64,000 bases of DNA from Semisulcospira habei (lineage: Eukaryota > Mollusca > Gastropoda > Semisulcospiridae), in the NCBI GenBank assembly GCA_036245525.1, contig BTPG01000005.1, positions 180,634,623 to 180,698,622 of the forward strand, written 5' to 3'. Both the position numbers and the translations under genes were made by a program. The notes beneath the pieces were generated by a model. The model was not told the origin of the DNA. It made no database searches and worked only from the letters and a program-made list of their open reading frames with translations. Each line of letters starts with the position of its first letter. Position 1 is the stretch's first letter. Shown here in pieces: positions 53,720 through 63,323 of the stretch.

Positions 53720-53830
53720 TCAAGTCTCTAGACTCATGAGAACTTTAGTCTATGCCTCTTGGAGATATTTAGTGAGTTCGCTCTCATACTTTGTTGGGAG
53801 TCGTTTGTTGCAAACGTACCCTCACTAATA
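53720..53830 (+). repeat. Family A3 right half
   Basis: GACTCATGAGAACTTTAGTC, then TATGCCTCTTGGAGATATTT, then CGCTCTCATACTTTGTTGGG, ending TTGCAAACGTACCCTCAC. Confidence 0.8.
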
Positions 53831-53834
53831 TCAT

Positions 53835-53910
53835 AGGCACCTGACGGATGCGTGCTGATGTACAAAACTGCAGTTTCGTATATCAACACGCACTCCGCGT
53901 CGGGCGCCGC
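53835..53910. repeat. Palindrome Q
   Basis: GGCACCTGACGGATGCGTGC, then TGATGTACAAAACTGCAGTT, then TCGTATATCAACACGCACTC, ending GCGTCGGGCGCC, with a few mismatches. Confidence 0.85.
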
Positions 53911-54211
53911 CTGTGTTCAACATGTGGAAAGTGGCGAACAGCAACAAGTCACATGTGTCCACTACTAAAGGCACCACCAGCTCCCGACTGACAGTAAAAC
54001 GTCTCCTCATCTGTTTCGGGACTAACCTGATGTGGCAGTTTCATGGACACGATGAGGGATATTAACACGGCAATTAACACTTTCATCTCCACAGCCAATC
54101 CCGCCATTAACATTTTCATGTCCAAAGCCAAGCGACCCATTACTTCAAAAGCCACCTTCGCAACTTGCTTCAAATCACAACATCGAAACATCCTTAAGTC
54201 AGATCGCGAAA

Positions 54212-54259
54212 TTAACTCTTAAACTCCCGAAACAACTTGACTTTGAGTTTAAGAGTTAA
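54212..54259. mobile_element. Minimal TTAA-bounded palindrome R
   Basis: TTAACTCTTAAACTC and GAGTTTAAGAGTTAA flank 18 unrelated bases: the smallest TTAA-bounded element here. Confidence 0.85.
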
Positions 54260-54361
54260 ACTACCTTGATACAACAACTTGAACTTCGGATTCACATAAC
54301 AAAATGCCAGCTGACCCAAATGTAGTAGTTGTAACCCACGACGGTATACCCGACCGTTGTA

Positions 54362-54641
54362 TAACCCTTGTCATTCGGAATACACCAGTGTGTTAAATAA
54401 GTTTACTAAAATAGTTCAAGGGTAGTGCCAGATTAGTTTGGCGCCGACTGATTAATCATTGACTGCTGAGGATTCTGCTGTAGTTTTGTGGTGCCTGGAA
54501 TAAATAATAATAATAGCTATTCTGGCACCACCCTTGAACTAAAGCCATTGGTCTATATCCTTATCTGCAAGTACTATAATGCAGCTTGCATAATTATGGC
54601 AGCGCACAAATTTGAAGCTTTTAGCCTCAGTATGATATGGG
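54362..54641 (+). mobile_element. Family B4 element with loop insert
   Basis: Flanks AACCCTTGTCATTCGGAATA and TATCCTTATCTGCAAGTACT..TTTGAAGCTTTTAGCCTCAG mark B4. The left stem arm (54412-54448) is B1-like, whereas the right arm (54515-54541) is B2-like. Between them at 54449-54514 is an insert starting TGATTAATCATTGACTGCTG. Confidence 0.85.
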
Positions 54642-54950
54642 ATAACCAAAGTAAATGACACAGATCAAGTCTGAAAGGGCCTCTGCAAAATGAAATGCTG
54701 TTATATTCAACTTTCAGTTCTGTTGTTACAGCTGACCTTGTGATACGCAAAGCAGACTATAAGTGCTTAACTCATTCAGCCTGACGAACGTATTTCCCAA
54801 ATTTTGGAGGCGTCATCTAATGACTATGCACCTGTTTCAGGAGATGAATCGACCATGATAATTCAAGGGCAGTGCCAGATTAGTTTGGCGCCGACTGATT
54901 AATCATTGACTGCTGAGGATTCTGCTGTAGTTTTGTGGTGCCTGGAATAA

Positions 54951-55374
54951 ATAATAATAATAATAATAATACCGGTTATTATATAGGCGCTTTTTCCCAA
55001 TTCGGCGAATGGGCTCAAAGCGCCGCGAACTGAACCCAACACGCACGCTCACGTGACACACGCATTCACTCGGAAGACAAACACAGTGCAAGACAGACAC
55101 AGGACATTCACGTGGTGCGAAGGGTCAGCTCAGCTACTGAGGTTTCGGAAATTTTGATCGCTTGTATTTGAAATTTATAAAGTGGCCTGAAACCGGTACC
55201 AAAGTGGAGGGGGTGGAAGAACCGGAATACCCGGAGAAAGAACCCCCGACGGTCCACCTGAATTAACGGTGACACTTACTAGAGGAGAAAAATCTGACGC
55301 CGAAACTCGGTATCGAACCTCGCAACTTTAGCATTGGTGGCAGGCGTCTTGACCACTGCGCCACGGACCGCACA

Positions 55375-55376
<2 letters not shown>
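54951..55376 (-). mobile_element. tRNA-derived SINE
   Basis: On the minus strand the 5' head carries polymerase III boxes: A box TGGCGCAGTGG (55353-55363) and B box GGTTCGATACC (55309-55319). The body follows, then GGCGCTTTGAGCCCATTCGC, GGCGCCTATATAATAACC and an (ATT)n tail at the left edge. Confidence 0.82.
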
Positions 55377-55449
<73 letters not shown>

Positions 55450-55461
55450 TGTGCGTGTGCG
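55375..55461. repeat. (GT)n microsatellite
   Basis: About 40 GT units abutting the SINE head. Confidence 0.97.
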
Positions 55462-55479
55462 TGCGTGTAAGATTGTGTA

Positions 55480-55550
55480 CAGTTTTTGTAATTGTATTTT
55501 TGAAATTTGTAAGGTGCTTAGAGCTCTGCCTGAGGTTAGGCGCCATAGAA

Positions 55551-55584
<34 letters not shown>
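55480..55584 (+). repeat. LINE/SINE 3' tail with (ATT)n
   Basis: GTAAGGTGCTTAGAGCTCTG, then CCTGAGGTTAGGCGCCATAG, then (ATT)n: same wording as the tail at 30784-30881. Confidence 0.8.
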
Positions 55585-55586
<2 letters not shown>

Positions 55587-55652
55587 CTTGCACTACCCTT
55601 GAATTATCATGGTCGACCCATCTCATGCTGTAGTGCGTCAGGGCTGAATGGG

Positions 55653-55744
55653 TTAAACCCTTTGGCTGTCGGTTGCGTTTTGTGTCGCGATGATTCCTAC
55701 AGCAATCATCGCGACAATAAGCGCTACTGACAGCCAAAGCGTAA
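55653..55744. mobile_element. Family C element docked on the B1 end
   Basis: Starts in the TTAA that ends the B1 element (TTAAACCCTTTGGCTGTCGG) and runs to GACAGCCAAAGCGTAA. Confidence 0.9.
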
Positions 55745-55767
55745 ACTGCGACACAAAGATGAGTCGA

Positions 55768-55842
55768 CTTTAATCGCTCAAGAGTAGTGCCTGATTAATT
55801 TGGCGCCATTCAAGTTCCAAGCTAATCAAGCACCACCCGTGA
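55768..55842. repeat. Family B relic
   Basis: GCTCAAGAGTAGTGCCTGAT, then TAATTTGGCGCC, then CCAAGCTAATCAAGCACCAC. Confidence 0.65.
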
Positions 55843-56100
55843 TCTAAGACAGATGGCCCGTCTGTATTTACTGGGTGGCCAACGAAAGAACTAACACAAC
55901 AATTAACGATCGTAACAGGAGATGAGAGGGCACAGATGGGTAGAATTAGAGTCTGCTCACGTCATCAGTGATGAGCCACGAAAGTCTATGCTGTCTATGA
56001 CGTCAATAGTCATCACACTGACCATCCGATATCCCCCTTAAATAGCCCATGATGTATTATTCATATTCATCCAATAGTCTGCCAGTAAGCAATAGGCTAT

Positions 56101-56188
56101 AGGGCCGACGCTGGCCGCAGCTGGCCCGCGCACAGTCGTGCGCGGGCCAACTGCGGCCAGCGTCGGCCCTCAGGCCTTGTGTTTACTG
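56101..56188. repeat. Family E palindrome
   Basis: Arms GGGCCGACGCTGGCCGCAGC, then TGGCCCGCGCAC, apex AGTC, with one mismatch in 32. GCTGGC/GCCAGC is private to this copy and paired. Confidence 0.95.
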
Positions 56189-56483
56189 GGATATAGGCCC
56201 ACATGTTCATTTTCAGCAGTGCAGTGAAAAACGACCTTCCATTCTTAAACGACGGAATGAATAATTAACCCGGAATGGCGTGGATATGATAAATAAAGGC
56301 AACACGCAGAAAAATCAAAGTCTCTAAAGATAAAAGCTGTACAGCGCTGACGATCAGTCAAACGGAACAGCGAAGAAATGCAATAAAGAAACTAATGTGT
56401 ATGAAGGACGGAAGATCTAGACAGACGGGCGCACGATGAAAAGAATGAATGGAAGATATGATAAATACATTAAGTCCTGATTG
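56189..56483. other. Unassigned non-coding DNA
   Basis: Nothing recognised. Confidence 0.5.
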
Positions 56484-57250
56484 AATGAACGAACTAATGA
56501 ATGATTGAATGAGTGGAGTGAATAAACGAACGAATGAATGATTGAATGAGTGGGTGAATGAACAAACTAATAAATGATTGAATGTGTGAGTGAATGAACG
56601 AACGAATGAATGGATTGAATGAGTGGGTCAATGAACGAACGAATGAATGATTGAATGAGTGGGTGAATGAACAAACTAATAAATGATTGAATGAGTGAGT
56701 GAATGAACGAACGAATGAATGATTGAATGAGTGGGTGAATGAACGAACGAATGAATGATTGAATGAGTGGGTGAATGAACGCGGAATGAATGATTGAATG
56801 AGTGGAGTGAATGAACGAACGAATGAATGATTGAATGAGTGGGTGAATGAACAAACTAATAAATGATTGAATGAGTGAGTGAATGAACGAACGAATGAAT
56901 GATTGAATGAGTGGGTGAATGAACGAACGAATGAATGATTGAATGAGTGGAGTGAATGAACGAACGAATGAATGATTGAATGAGTGGAGTGAATGAACGA
57001 ACGAATGAATGATTGAATGAGTGGTGAATGACAACTAAAATGATGAATGAGTGAGTGAATGAACGAACGAATGAATGATTGAATGAGTGGGTGAATGAAC
57101 GAACGAATGAATGATTGAATGAGTGGGTGAATGAACGAACGAATGAATGATTGAATGAGTGGAGTGAATGAACGAACGAATGAATGATTGAATGAGTGGG
57201 TGAATGAACGAACTAATGAATGATTGAATGAATGATTCAATGAACGAACG
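56484..57250 (-). repeat. Minisatellite, 36 bp x ~21
   Basis: Unit AACGAACGAATGAATGATTG, then AATGAGTGGGTGAATG. Because 36 is a multiple of three, the minus strand stays open for 248 codons as repeating HSFNHSFVRSFT, with frame slips at GGAGTG variants. Degenerate AATG/AACG repeats suggest an origin by slippage, not a gene. Confidence 0.93.
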
Positions 57251-57544
57251 AATCAATGAGCGAACGAACGAACGAGGACGAAAACGAATAAACGAAAAAT
57301 GTCGAATGTCGTAAATACCAAAGCACATAACAGCAGTAATGGGACTATAAAGTACGTATTAGGACCACAACCGTCAACGTGTAACATTATAAATCTCTTG
57401 CAAATTGACATGTTTTTTAAAAAAATGGATTGCGCGACGTCTTACCTCCTACGAGGATCATCTAATCGACTTTTGATACGCAAGTGCACAATAAACCGAA
57501 AGTCTCCCTCAAACTGAAAACATACGTGGGATAAACATGTGCAA

Positions 57545-57610
57545 GCAATAGGCACAGATTCTCATGTGCCCCTGCGGCTGCAGGGGCACATGAGTATCTA
57601 TGCCTCTTGC
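57545..57610. repeat. Family A stem
   Basis: GCAATAGGCACAGATTCTCA, then TGTGCCCCTGC, then GCAGGGGCACATGAGTATCT. GTGCC/GGCAC is private and paired. Confidence 0.93.
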
Positions 57611-57707
57611 AGAAGGCAAGGGGTGGGTTGATGGACTTGCAGGCTAACGAACAGCCGTGCCGAAAGGCAAAATCATAACATGTCAAAACTGGCATTTACA
57701 CCGAAAC

Positions 57708-57801
57708 TCAACCCTTTGGCTGTTGGTAGCGTGCGTTTGGTCGTGATGATTCCTGCAGGAATCACCTCGACCAAGCACGCTGCCGACAGCCAAAGGGTTA
57801 A
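57708..57801. mobile_element. Family C2 element
   Basis: TCAACCCTTTGGCTGTTGGT to GCCGACAGCCAAAGGGTTAA with apex GATTCCTGCAGGAATC; 94 bp. Confidence 0.92.
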
Positions 57802-57939
57802 CTTAGGACACCTAATTAAAGCTGGTCGCTTTTTCGTATCACAGGATATATCGTCGATAAGACTCAATTAATTTTGACCCAGACTAAAACGTCAAATGTA
57901 ATAAAACAAGTCGAACTGCGACAAGCTTTTGATGAATAA

Positions 57940-57987
57940 TTAACCTCTTTGGCTGTCGGTAGCGCGTTTTGTCAAGTTAAGGGGTTA
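57940..57987. mobile_element. Family C element, 48-bp deletion form
   Basis: TTAACCTCTTTGGCTGTCGG, then TAGCGCGTTTTGTC, then AAGTTAAGGGGTTAA: both TTAA ends but no right stem. Confidence 0.75.
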
Positions 57988-58006
57988 AATAATGTATGTG
58001 AATAAG

Positions 58007-58089
58007 TTAATCCTTCGGCTACCGGTAGCGTATTTTGTCGCGATGATTCCTGTATGACTTTACACGCTACAAACAACCAGAAGGGTTCA
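58007..58089. mobile_element. Family C element, degraded
   Basis: TTAATCCTTCGGCTACCGGT, then GTCGCGATGATTCCTGTATG, then a damaged right arm ending CAGAAGGGTTCA. Confidence 0.75.
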
Positions 58090-58165
58090 CTCACTCGCGG
58101 CCAGCCGCATCCGGATGCGCGGCATAAGCCGCGCATCCGGATGCGGCTGACCGCGAGTGAGTTAA
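58086..58165. mobile_element. Palindrome S, TTAA-bounded
   Basis: 38-base arms: TTCACTCACTCGCGGCCAGC, then CGCATCCGGATGCGCGGC, apex ATAA, and the complement ending GCGAGTGAGTTAA, with two mismatches. Its TTCA is shared with the preceding C element. Confidence 0.93.
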
Positions 58166-58206
58166 CTTATTCACATAAATTCAATCTCTTCACTGCCGAG
58201 TATACG

Positions 58207-58420
58207 TTAACTCATTCTACCCCATCACCGAAATCCCCAAATTTTGCCGTTGTCCTCTGAAGACTGCATTGCAGTGCAGGACACAGATCGACCATGCTAG
58301 TTCAAGGGTGATGCCAGAATTGCTTGGCGCCCATAGGCGCCAAGCGATTCTGGCATCACCCTTGAACTAGCATGGTCGATCCTTATCTTGCTGTTTTTTG
58401 TCTGGGGTAGAATGAGTTAA
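58207..58420 (-). mobile_element. Family B2 element, reverse orientation
   Basis: TTAACTCATTCTACCCCATC to TGGGGTAGAATGAGTTAA, the cleanest B2 ends in the window. Stem 58287-58380 with GCTAGTTC/GAACTAGC, a private paired change. Confidence 0.94.
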
Positions 58421-58486
58421 CCCGATTCAAGAGCCGGCAAAATCCTCAAGGACGGGTTGTGCTATGCCTCGGCAATGAAGCTTTTA

Positions 58487-58696
58487 CCCCATATCCTACT
58501 GAGGCTAAAAGCTTCAAATTCATACACTGACATATGCAAGCTACATTATAGTACTTACAGATAAGGATATGGCTTTAGTTCAAGAGTAGTACCAGAAAAG
58601 CTTGGCGACTAGAGGCGCCAAGCTATTCTGGCACTACCCCTAAACTAGTTTAGTCGAACTTATTTCACACACTGGTGTATTCCGAATGACAAGGGT
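58487..58696 (-). mobile_element. Family B4 element
   Basis: Second B4 copy, inverted relative to 54362. TATCCTACTGAGGCTAAAAG at the left, stem ACTAGAGGCGCCAAGCTATT.., and ACTGGTGTATTCCGAATGAC, then AAGGGT at the right. Confidence 0.85.
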
Positions 58697-58821
58697 GAAG
58701 GATGTCTGTTTCGTGTTCCAAAGGTTTCAGCCGCCATGAAGTCCAAAGCAACGTCGATAAACGGACAAAGGAATGACACAGTTTTTAGCAAAACCAAACT
58801 GTCCGAGCCAGGACAGTCCTG

Positions 58822-58926
58822 TGAAGATAAAAGACAGCAAGTCCATTTTTGCGAAGAGCACGATTTTCATTGAATTACAATGAAAATCTCGCTTTTTACA
58901 AAAATGAACTTACTGTCTTCTGCCTT
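58822..58926. repeat. Family G palindrome
   Basis: AAAGACAGCAAGTCCATTTT, then GATTTTCATTG, apex AATTA, then CAATGAAAATCTCGCTTTTT, then AATGAACTTACTGTCTTCTG. Confidence 0.9.
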
Positions 58927-59420
58927 CACAGGGTACCAGCTTAAACGCTCAGTACTCCAGGAACTGTAACGATACTGCCAGTGAACATCCTACACACAAT
59001 TTACTTGTAGTTCAGAAAGAAAAGTACCCAATGATGAAAATACGTGTTTTTCAAAAGCAATAAAAAATAATATAAAATACCAAAGACTCTTACCAAACAA
59101 GGACGACGAAATATTTTCTTTCGAGACTTTCGCCAGAAAACGATTTGATGAAAACTTTCAGGAACCGCTCCCAGCAATCAGAAAGATGAGTCTGTGAGCC
59201 ACTGGCAACTTTCCTCTTTCCTGCGGAAAATCTACCAGATGTCCACCTGCTGTCTTCATACCGCAAAACCAATCGTTAACCTTGCGTCTTTTTACCGCAC
59301 TGCCAATCATCAAAGAGCCAACCTGTAAGACGGCACCCGCACGCAGAGACTGAGCAGGTCTTGACCGCGCCAGAGAAGGTTGGTCCGTTTTTTTAAAAAC
59401 ATCCGAACGGCAATCCATCA
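58927..59420. other. Unassigned non-coding DNA
   Basis: Short frames only. Confidence 0.5.
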
Positions 59421-59486
59421 GGAAGAGACATAGATCCTCATGAGCACACGCATTTGCGTGGGCGCGTGAGGATCTATGTCTCTTGC
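59421..59486. repeat. Family A stem
   Basis: GGAAGAGACATAGATCCTCA, apex CACACGCATTTGCGTGGG, then CGCGTGAGGATCTATGTCTC. Confidence 0.9.
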
Positions 59487-59544
59487 ATGCACCATATGTG
59501 TTTATGTCTGTCAACATTTCTCTCGCCGTGCTGACTGATATTTC

Positions 59545-59605
59545 TGGCCTCATTTATGTATGTGTTTCTGGGTGTTATGAGGATCTATCTTGCCCATGCT
59601 GGCAT
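59545..59605 (-). repeat. Repeat shared with 61677-61745
   Basis: GTGTTTCTGGGTGTTATGAG, then GATCTATCTTGCCCATGCTG is the reverse complement of the later site, where it reads GCAAGGGCAAGATAGATCCT. Confidence 0.75.
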
Positions 59606-59831
59606 CTCATGAGCTTGCATTGTTTGTACAGATCGTTCTAGGTTCATTTGTGTATGTGTTTCACAAGTTGAGGAGGTCCAGAAAGGAACTTTAGGCTAAA
59701 GTCTTTGGAGAAGTACTTTCTGAAATCCCCAATGGTAGGTCTTTTCTTTGTCAGCCTGCCTGGAACCGCTCAGTAAACTGTGTCCCAGCCCCCCCCCCTC
59801 CCCCCCCACCTCACCCCATTCAATCTCAGAC

Positions 59832-59868
59832 CAAGAAACATCGATCCTCATGAGCTCCCATGAAGCGC
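59832..59868. repeat. Family A left-arm relic
   Basis: CAAGAAACATCGATCCTCAT, then GAGCTCCC, after a C-run at 59790-59808. Confidence 0.6.
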
Positions 59869-59877
59869 AGTAAGCAG

Positions 59878-60075
59878 AAGATCCTCCGATCGGCGTCGGT
59901 CTTCGATGGCCCGAGCACACAACCAGTTCATTTTAGTTCACAAAGCAGCATGGGCTATAGCGAGCCTCCATTGCAGAGCGCCAAGTACGCTAAATGTCCC
60001 CGGGCCGATGAAGGCCTTAGTTGGCCCGAGCACGGCTAACGAAGGCCGACGTCGGCTGAGGACGTTTCGCTTCCT
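59878..60075. repeat. Family E palindrome split by ~85 bp
   Basis: Left half AGATCCTCCGATCGGCGTCG to ATGGCCCGAGCACA; right half at about 59998: CCCCGGGCCGATGAAGGCCT to GGCTGAGGACGTTTCGCTTC. Confidence 0.65.
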
Positions 60076-60236
60076 GTCAGACGACTCTTTTTTTGCTGGT
60101 TCTGTTTTCATTAAGTGTCTTAAGTCATGGAACGCTAGTTTTCAATGTGTCCGCACGCTTTTGAGAACGACGAAAGGAAGTTTGGACAATCCGATCCACT
60201 AATTTTGTCCGATCCACTAAGTCGAGTTAAGTTCGC

Positions 60237-60456
60237 GCACACTGGTTGTCTCAATCGATTCGCTGCCGCTTATCAGCGGCAGCGAATCGGGTGAGACAAC
60301 CAGTGTGCAATTAGGGATCACGAGTGTTCAATGCGTACTTTGCGTTTGTGCGTGACAGAAAGAAGCCCGTATAATCCCCTCAATCCACACTGGTTGTTTC
60401 CGTCGATTCCCTGCCGCTTATCAGTGGCAGCGAATTGAGTGAAACAACCAATGTGC
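60237..60456. repeat. Tandem pair of palindrome T
   Basis: Palindromes at 60237-60308 and 60385-60456: GCACACTGGTTGTCTCAATC, then GATTCGCTGCCGC, apex TTATCA, then complement. The 148-base period includes the tail TTCACGAGTGTTCAA..TACTTTGCGTTTGTGCGTGA, repeated again to about 60540. Confidence 0.93.
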
Positions 60457-60687
60457 AGTCGGGGTTCACGAGTGTTCAAGGTACTGTGTACTTTGCGTTT
60501 GTGCGTGACAGAAAGAAGCCTGGATAATCCACTCAATCCCTGCGTGAGAAGCCAGCAAATTGTGTGACTCCACGACCGGTCCTCGGCCACCCAAAGAAGA
60601 AGCTCGCTAAAAACGTCCCCCATTTCCTCTTTTTACCCAGATTGATCAATGACAGGATCCTGATGCTAGCTGATTTGCCCAGTGAGG

Positions 60688-60790
60688 GCATAAAGACAGT
60701 AAGTCTGTTCTGTGAAAAGCAAGTATTTCATTACGATAATATGAAAATCTCGCTTTTCTGAAAAATGGACTTGCTGTCTCTTGCCTTTAC
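60688..60790. repeat. Family G palindrome
   Basis: AAGACAGTAAGTCTGTTCTG, then ATTTCATTACGATAATATGA, then AAATCTCGCTTTTCTG and AAAATGGACTTGCTGTCTCT. Confidence 0.85.
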
Positions 60791-61274
60791 AGCGCAGAGC
60801 TGCTCCGCGACTTATACACTCGCGTTAACATCTTGCACACCTCCTTCCTCTGAGAAAAGGGCATATATTATGTAAGGAAACACGACATATCCCATCCGAA
60901 AAAAAAACGCTTAAAAAAAAAACAAGGACAAAACATGCATTTCCTCCGAATTAGCGTGTCCTTACTTTGTTGTTTTGCTTTTCCCTTTCCATTTCACTCG
61001 CTGTACTGATCAGGGCTTCGTATCCCTTCCAACACGCAAGAGCCCGACTGATCACCTTCTGCTTGCTGGGCAATAGCTGGATTGGCCTCAGTCGATAGAG
61101 TAAATACCTCTGTCCTGGTCGGGATAATTTCAGTGAGGAAAACCAATATTACCCTTCTCTGGGTTCTCTGAATCTTGGACACACACACACACCCGAGACG
61201 TCAAAACTCGCGTTTCTCTTTCTCATTCCATTTTTGCCGCGTGCTGGCCTAGATCCGCGGCAGCGTGCGCCGGT
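60791..61274. other. Unassigned non-coding DNA
   Basis: A-runs (60899-60922) and (CA)n (61180-61192). No gene. Confidence 0.5.
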
Positions 61275-61355
61275 TTCCTCGGGCCGACGTCGGCCGCAGT
61301 TGGCTCGCGCACAGGCGTGCGCGAGCCAACTGCGGCCTACGTCGTCCCGATGCCT
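61275..61355. repeat. Family E palindrome
   Basis: CGGGCCGACGTCGGCCGCAG, then TTGGCTCGCGCAC, apex AGGC, then GTGCGCGAGCCAACTGCGGC. GCTCGCGC/GCGCGAGC is private and paired. Confidence 0.94.
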
Positions 61356-61511
61356 TTTTTTTTTTTTTTGCACACTGGGCAGCTGTTCCTGAAACGGAGT
61401 GAGTTCAACGTGCGTGATTTTTGTTCTTTCTCCTTTTTCTTACATACAACTGAGTCTGGTCATGGAGCCAGGATTTCCAGTGGAAGATGAGAGACATACA
61501 AGTCTTCTTTT

Positions 61512-61538
61512 ATAATAATAATAATAATAATAATAATA

Positions 61539-61603
<65 letters not shown>

Positions 61604-61680
61604 GACGATGACGACGTTGCTGATGATGATTATGACGATTATTATTATTATTGCCATTACTACTATTATTATTATTAGCC
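61512..61680. repeat. (AAT)n to (ATT)n microsatellite
   Basis: An inverted AAT/ATT tract of about 90 bases, then GAC/GAT and ATT runs. Confidence 0.95.
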
Positions 61681-62655
61681 AGCAAGGGCAAGATAGATCC
61701 TCATTCACACCCAGAAACACATACGCAAATGAGTCCAGAAATAGTCTGCACATAGAGAGAAGTAGGCGTACATTAAAACCACAAAGGACACAGTGGGCCG
61801 CGTTTTATTAAATCTATGATACCACAATCTGAAGATCTAAATACGGCCAAACATTTTCAGCGGGAAGCGTAAATTCTTATGAGCCCCTGACAGTTGCTGA
61901 TGGACGCTAGGGGAAGACGAAAGACAAACGAAGCTTTGTGATGATTCTGGTGGAGAATGAGAAAATTGTTGAAGGGCCGATCAATAGAACACTCCAGCAA
62001 ACAAAAAGAGGAGATTAGAAAGGAGGACGAACGTTCGGTACATATCATAGTAACTGGGCAATCGAAGTGTTCTTGTCGATGTAAGTCTTCGCAATTTTGG
62101 GTTGTCAGGTCATTTCCATCTCTGTCTGAAAGTCGACAGACTTGTCCAGCATCGCAGATAGTGCGCCAGATGACCTCTGAAAAGCACGGATGGAAATGCG
62201 TCTAACATGAGGCATAATCCCCATGAACCCCCTGCAGGCTGCGTCTGCGGGATTGCACCACTTTAAAAAAGAAAAATAAATAATTCAGACGTCTTCAGCT
62301 CCGACGCGCACAAAGTTGGTGAAAAATACCCTCAGTGACTACACTGAATAGGCTCAATAACTAGCCAGGAGACATGTGGCTCTCTCGACAAAGCGCGAGC
62401 CAGAAGACTCCATCTCGTGCGAATCGGCCAGACAAATCTTTCGGCCATCGACCACTAGCCTGTAGGGTCTGGGCCAGGCATGTCCAACGCCCGGATTCGA
62501 TTTCCAGTCAGGGGAAACGCAGCGATGTAGTCCTACCGTTTGATTGCTTCGAATCTTTTTTTCAGTAGTCAACTGTATTTCAAATGAGACGTGCTGCATT
62601 GAGACGTTACGCATCTCCACGCCGCGTATCCGGACGGTGGCACGTTTTGAATGAA
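61681..62655. other. Unassigned; A relics at 61858 and 62207
   Basis: GGAAGCGTAAATTCTTATGA, then GCCCC and ATGAGGCATAATCCCCATGA are decayed A left arms. 62440-62515 holds a weak tRNA-like B box (GGATTCGATTTCC). No gene. Confidence 0.5.
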
Positions 62656-62748
62656 GTAAACCTTTTGCTGTCGGCAGCAGTTTTTGTCGCGATGATTCCT
62701 GCAGGAATGATCGCGACAAAAAGCGTTTCCGACAGGCAAAAGATTTAC
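62656..62748. mobile_element. Family C element
   Basis: GTAAACCTTTTGCTGTCGGC to CCGACAGGCAAAAGATTTAC; apex GATTCCTGCAGGAATGATC. Both ends have shifted from TTAA. Confidence 0.88.
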
Positions 62749-63087
62749 CGGACATTTTTTTTTTTAACATATCGATTTTTGAATGCAAATGTAGGAAGAA
62801 AAATAGCAGATGGCATCATTTAGATTCGGGACATTCTGGCCCACGTTTCACTGTAGTCGGAGTTTTCGAGACTACCGGTACACTGTCCTTTGGGTCTGTT
62901 CGCTTTCAAATTTATTTGATGAAGCTACATCCAATTCGCGGAAGACAGACTGACCATGAAGCTGTTTTTCCCCCTGTAGTCTCCATGATAGTCTACAGAA
63001 GATATATCTAAGACCGTTGGCACTATTTAAGCATCAAGTGTCCTTGATATGAGTGTGTCAACGGTGTTCCCTAAAACCCCAAAACGA

Positions 63088-63126
<39 letters not shown>

Positions 63127-63323
63127 AAAACGACAAAAACCCTAAAACAACGACTAAAACCCCCAAACAACGACCAAAAAAAAAAAAAAAAATCTATCGC
63201 ATGGGCTCTGTAAAGACTGATGCATTTTCCAGCAGTCCAGGCCAGAGACGGACTTGCACTACACACGCCACAAAAGAGGTGTTTTCATCTTACAGCTCTG
63301 CCTTCAGTCGACACCTGTCCACC
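62749..63323. other. Unassigned; poly-A at 63090-63124 and 63177-63193
   Basis: The A-runs are separated by an AACGAC/CCAAAACGAC repeat. No gene. Confidence 0.6.

Larger units (their letters stand above)
54768..55656 (+). mobile_element. Family B1 element interrupted by nested insertions
   Basis: Left part TTAACTCATTCAGCCTGACG to GGCGCCGAC (54895). Right part resumes at about 55590 (CACTACCCTTGAATTATCAT) and ends GGGCTGAATGGGTTAA. Between them lie the same insert as at 54449, a SINE, a (GT)n run and a LINE-type tail. Confidence 0.88.

Noticed and set aside
56494..57240. 248-codon minus-strand frame as a repeat protein
   Set aside because: Entirely made of a 36-bp minisatellite, with AATG/AACG simple-repeat texture and no non-repetitive ends.
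62440..62515. tRNA gene or SINE head with GGATTCGATTTCC
   Set aside because: No convincing A box or acceptor stem; the B box has mismatches.
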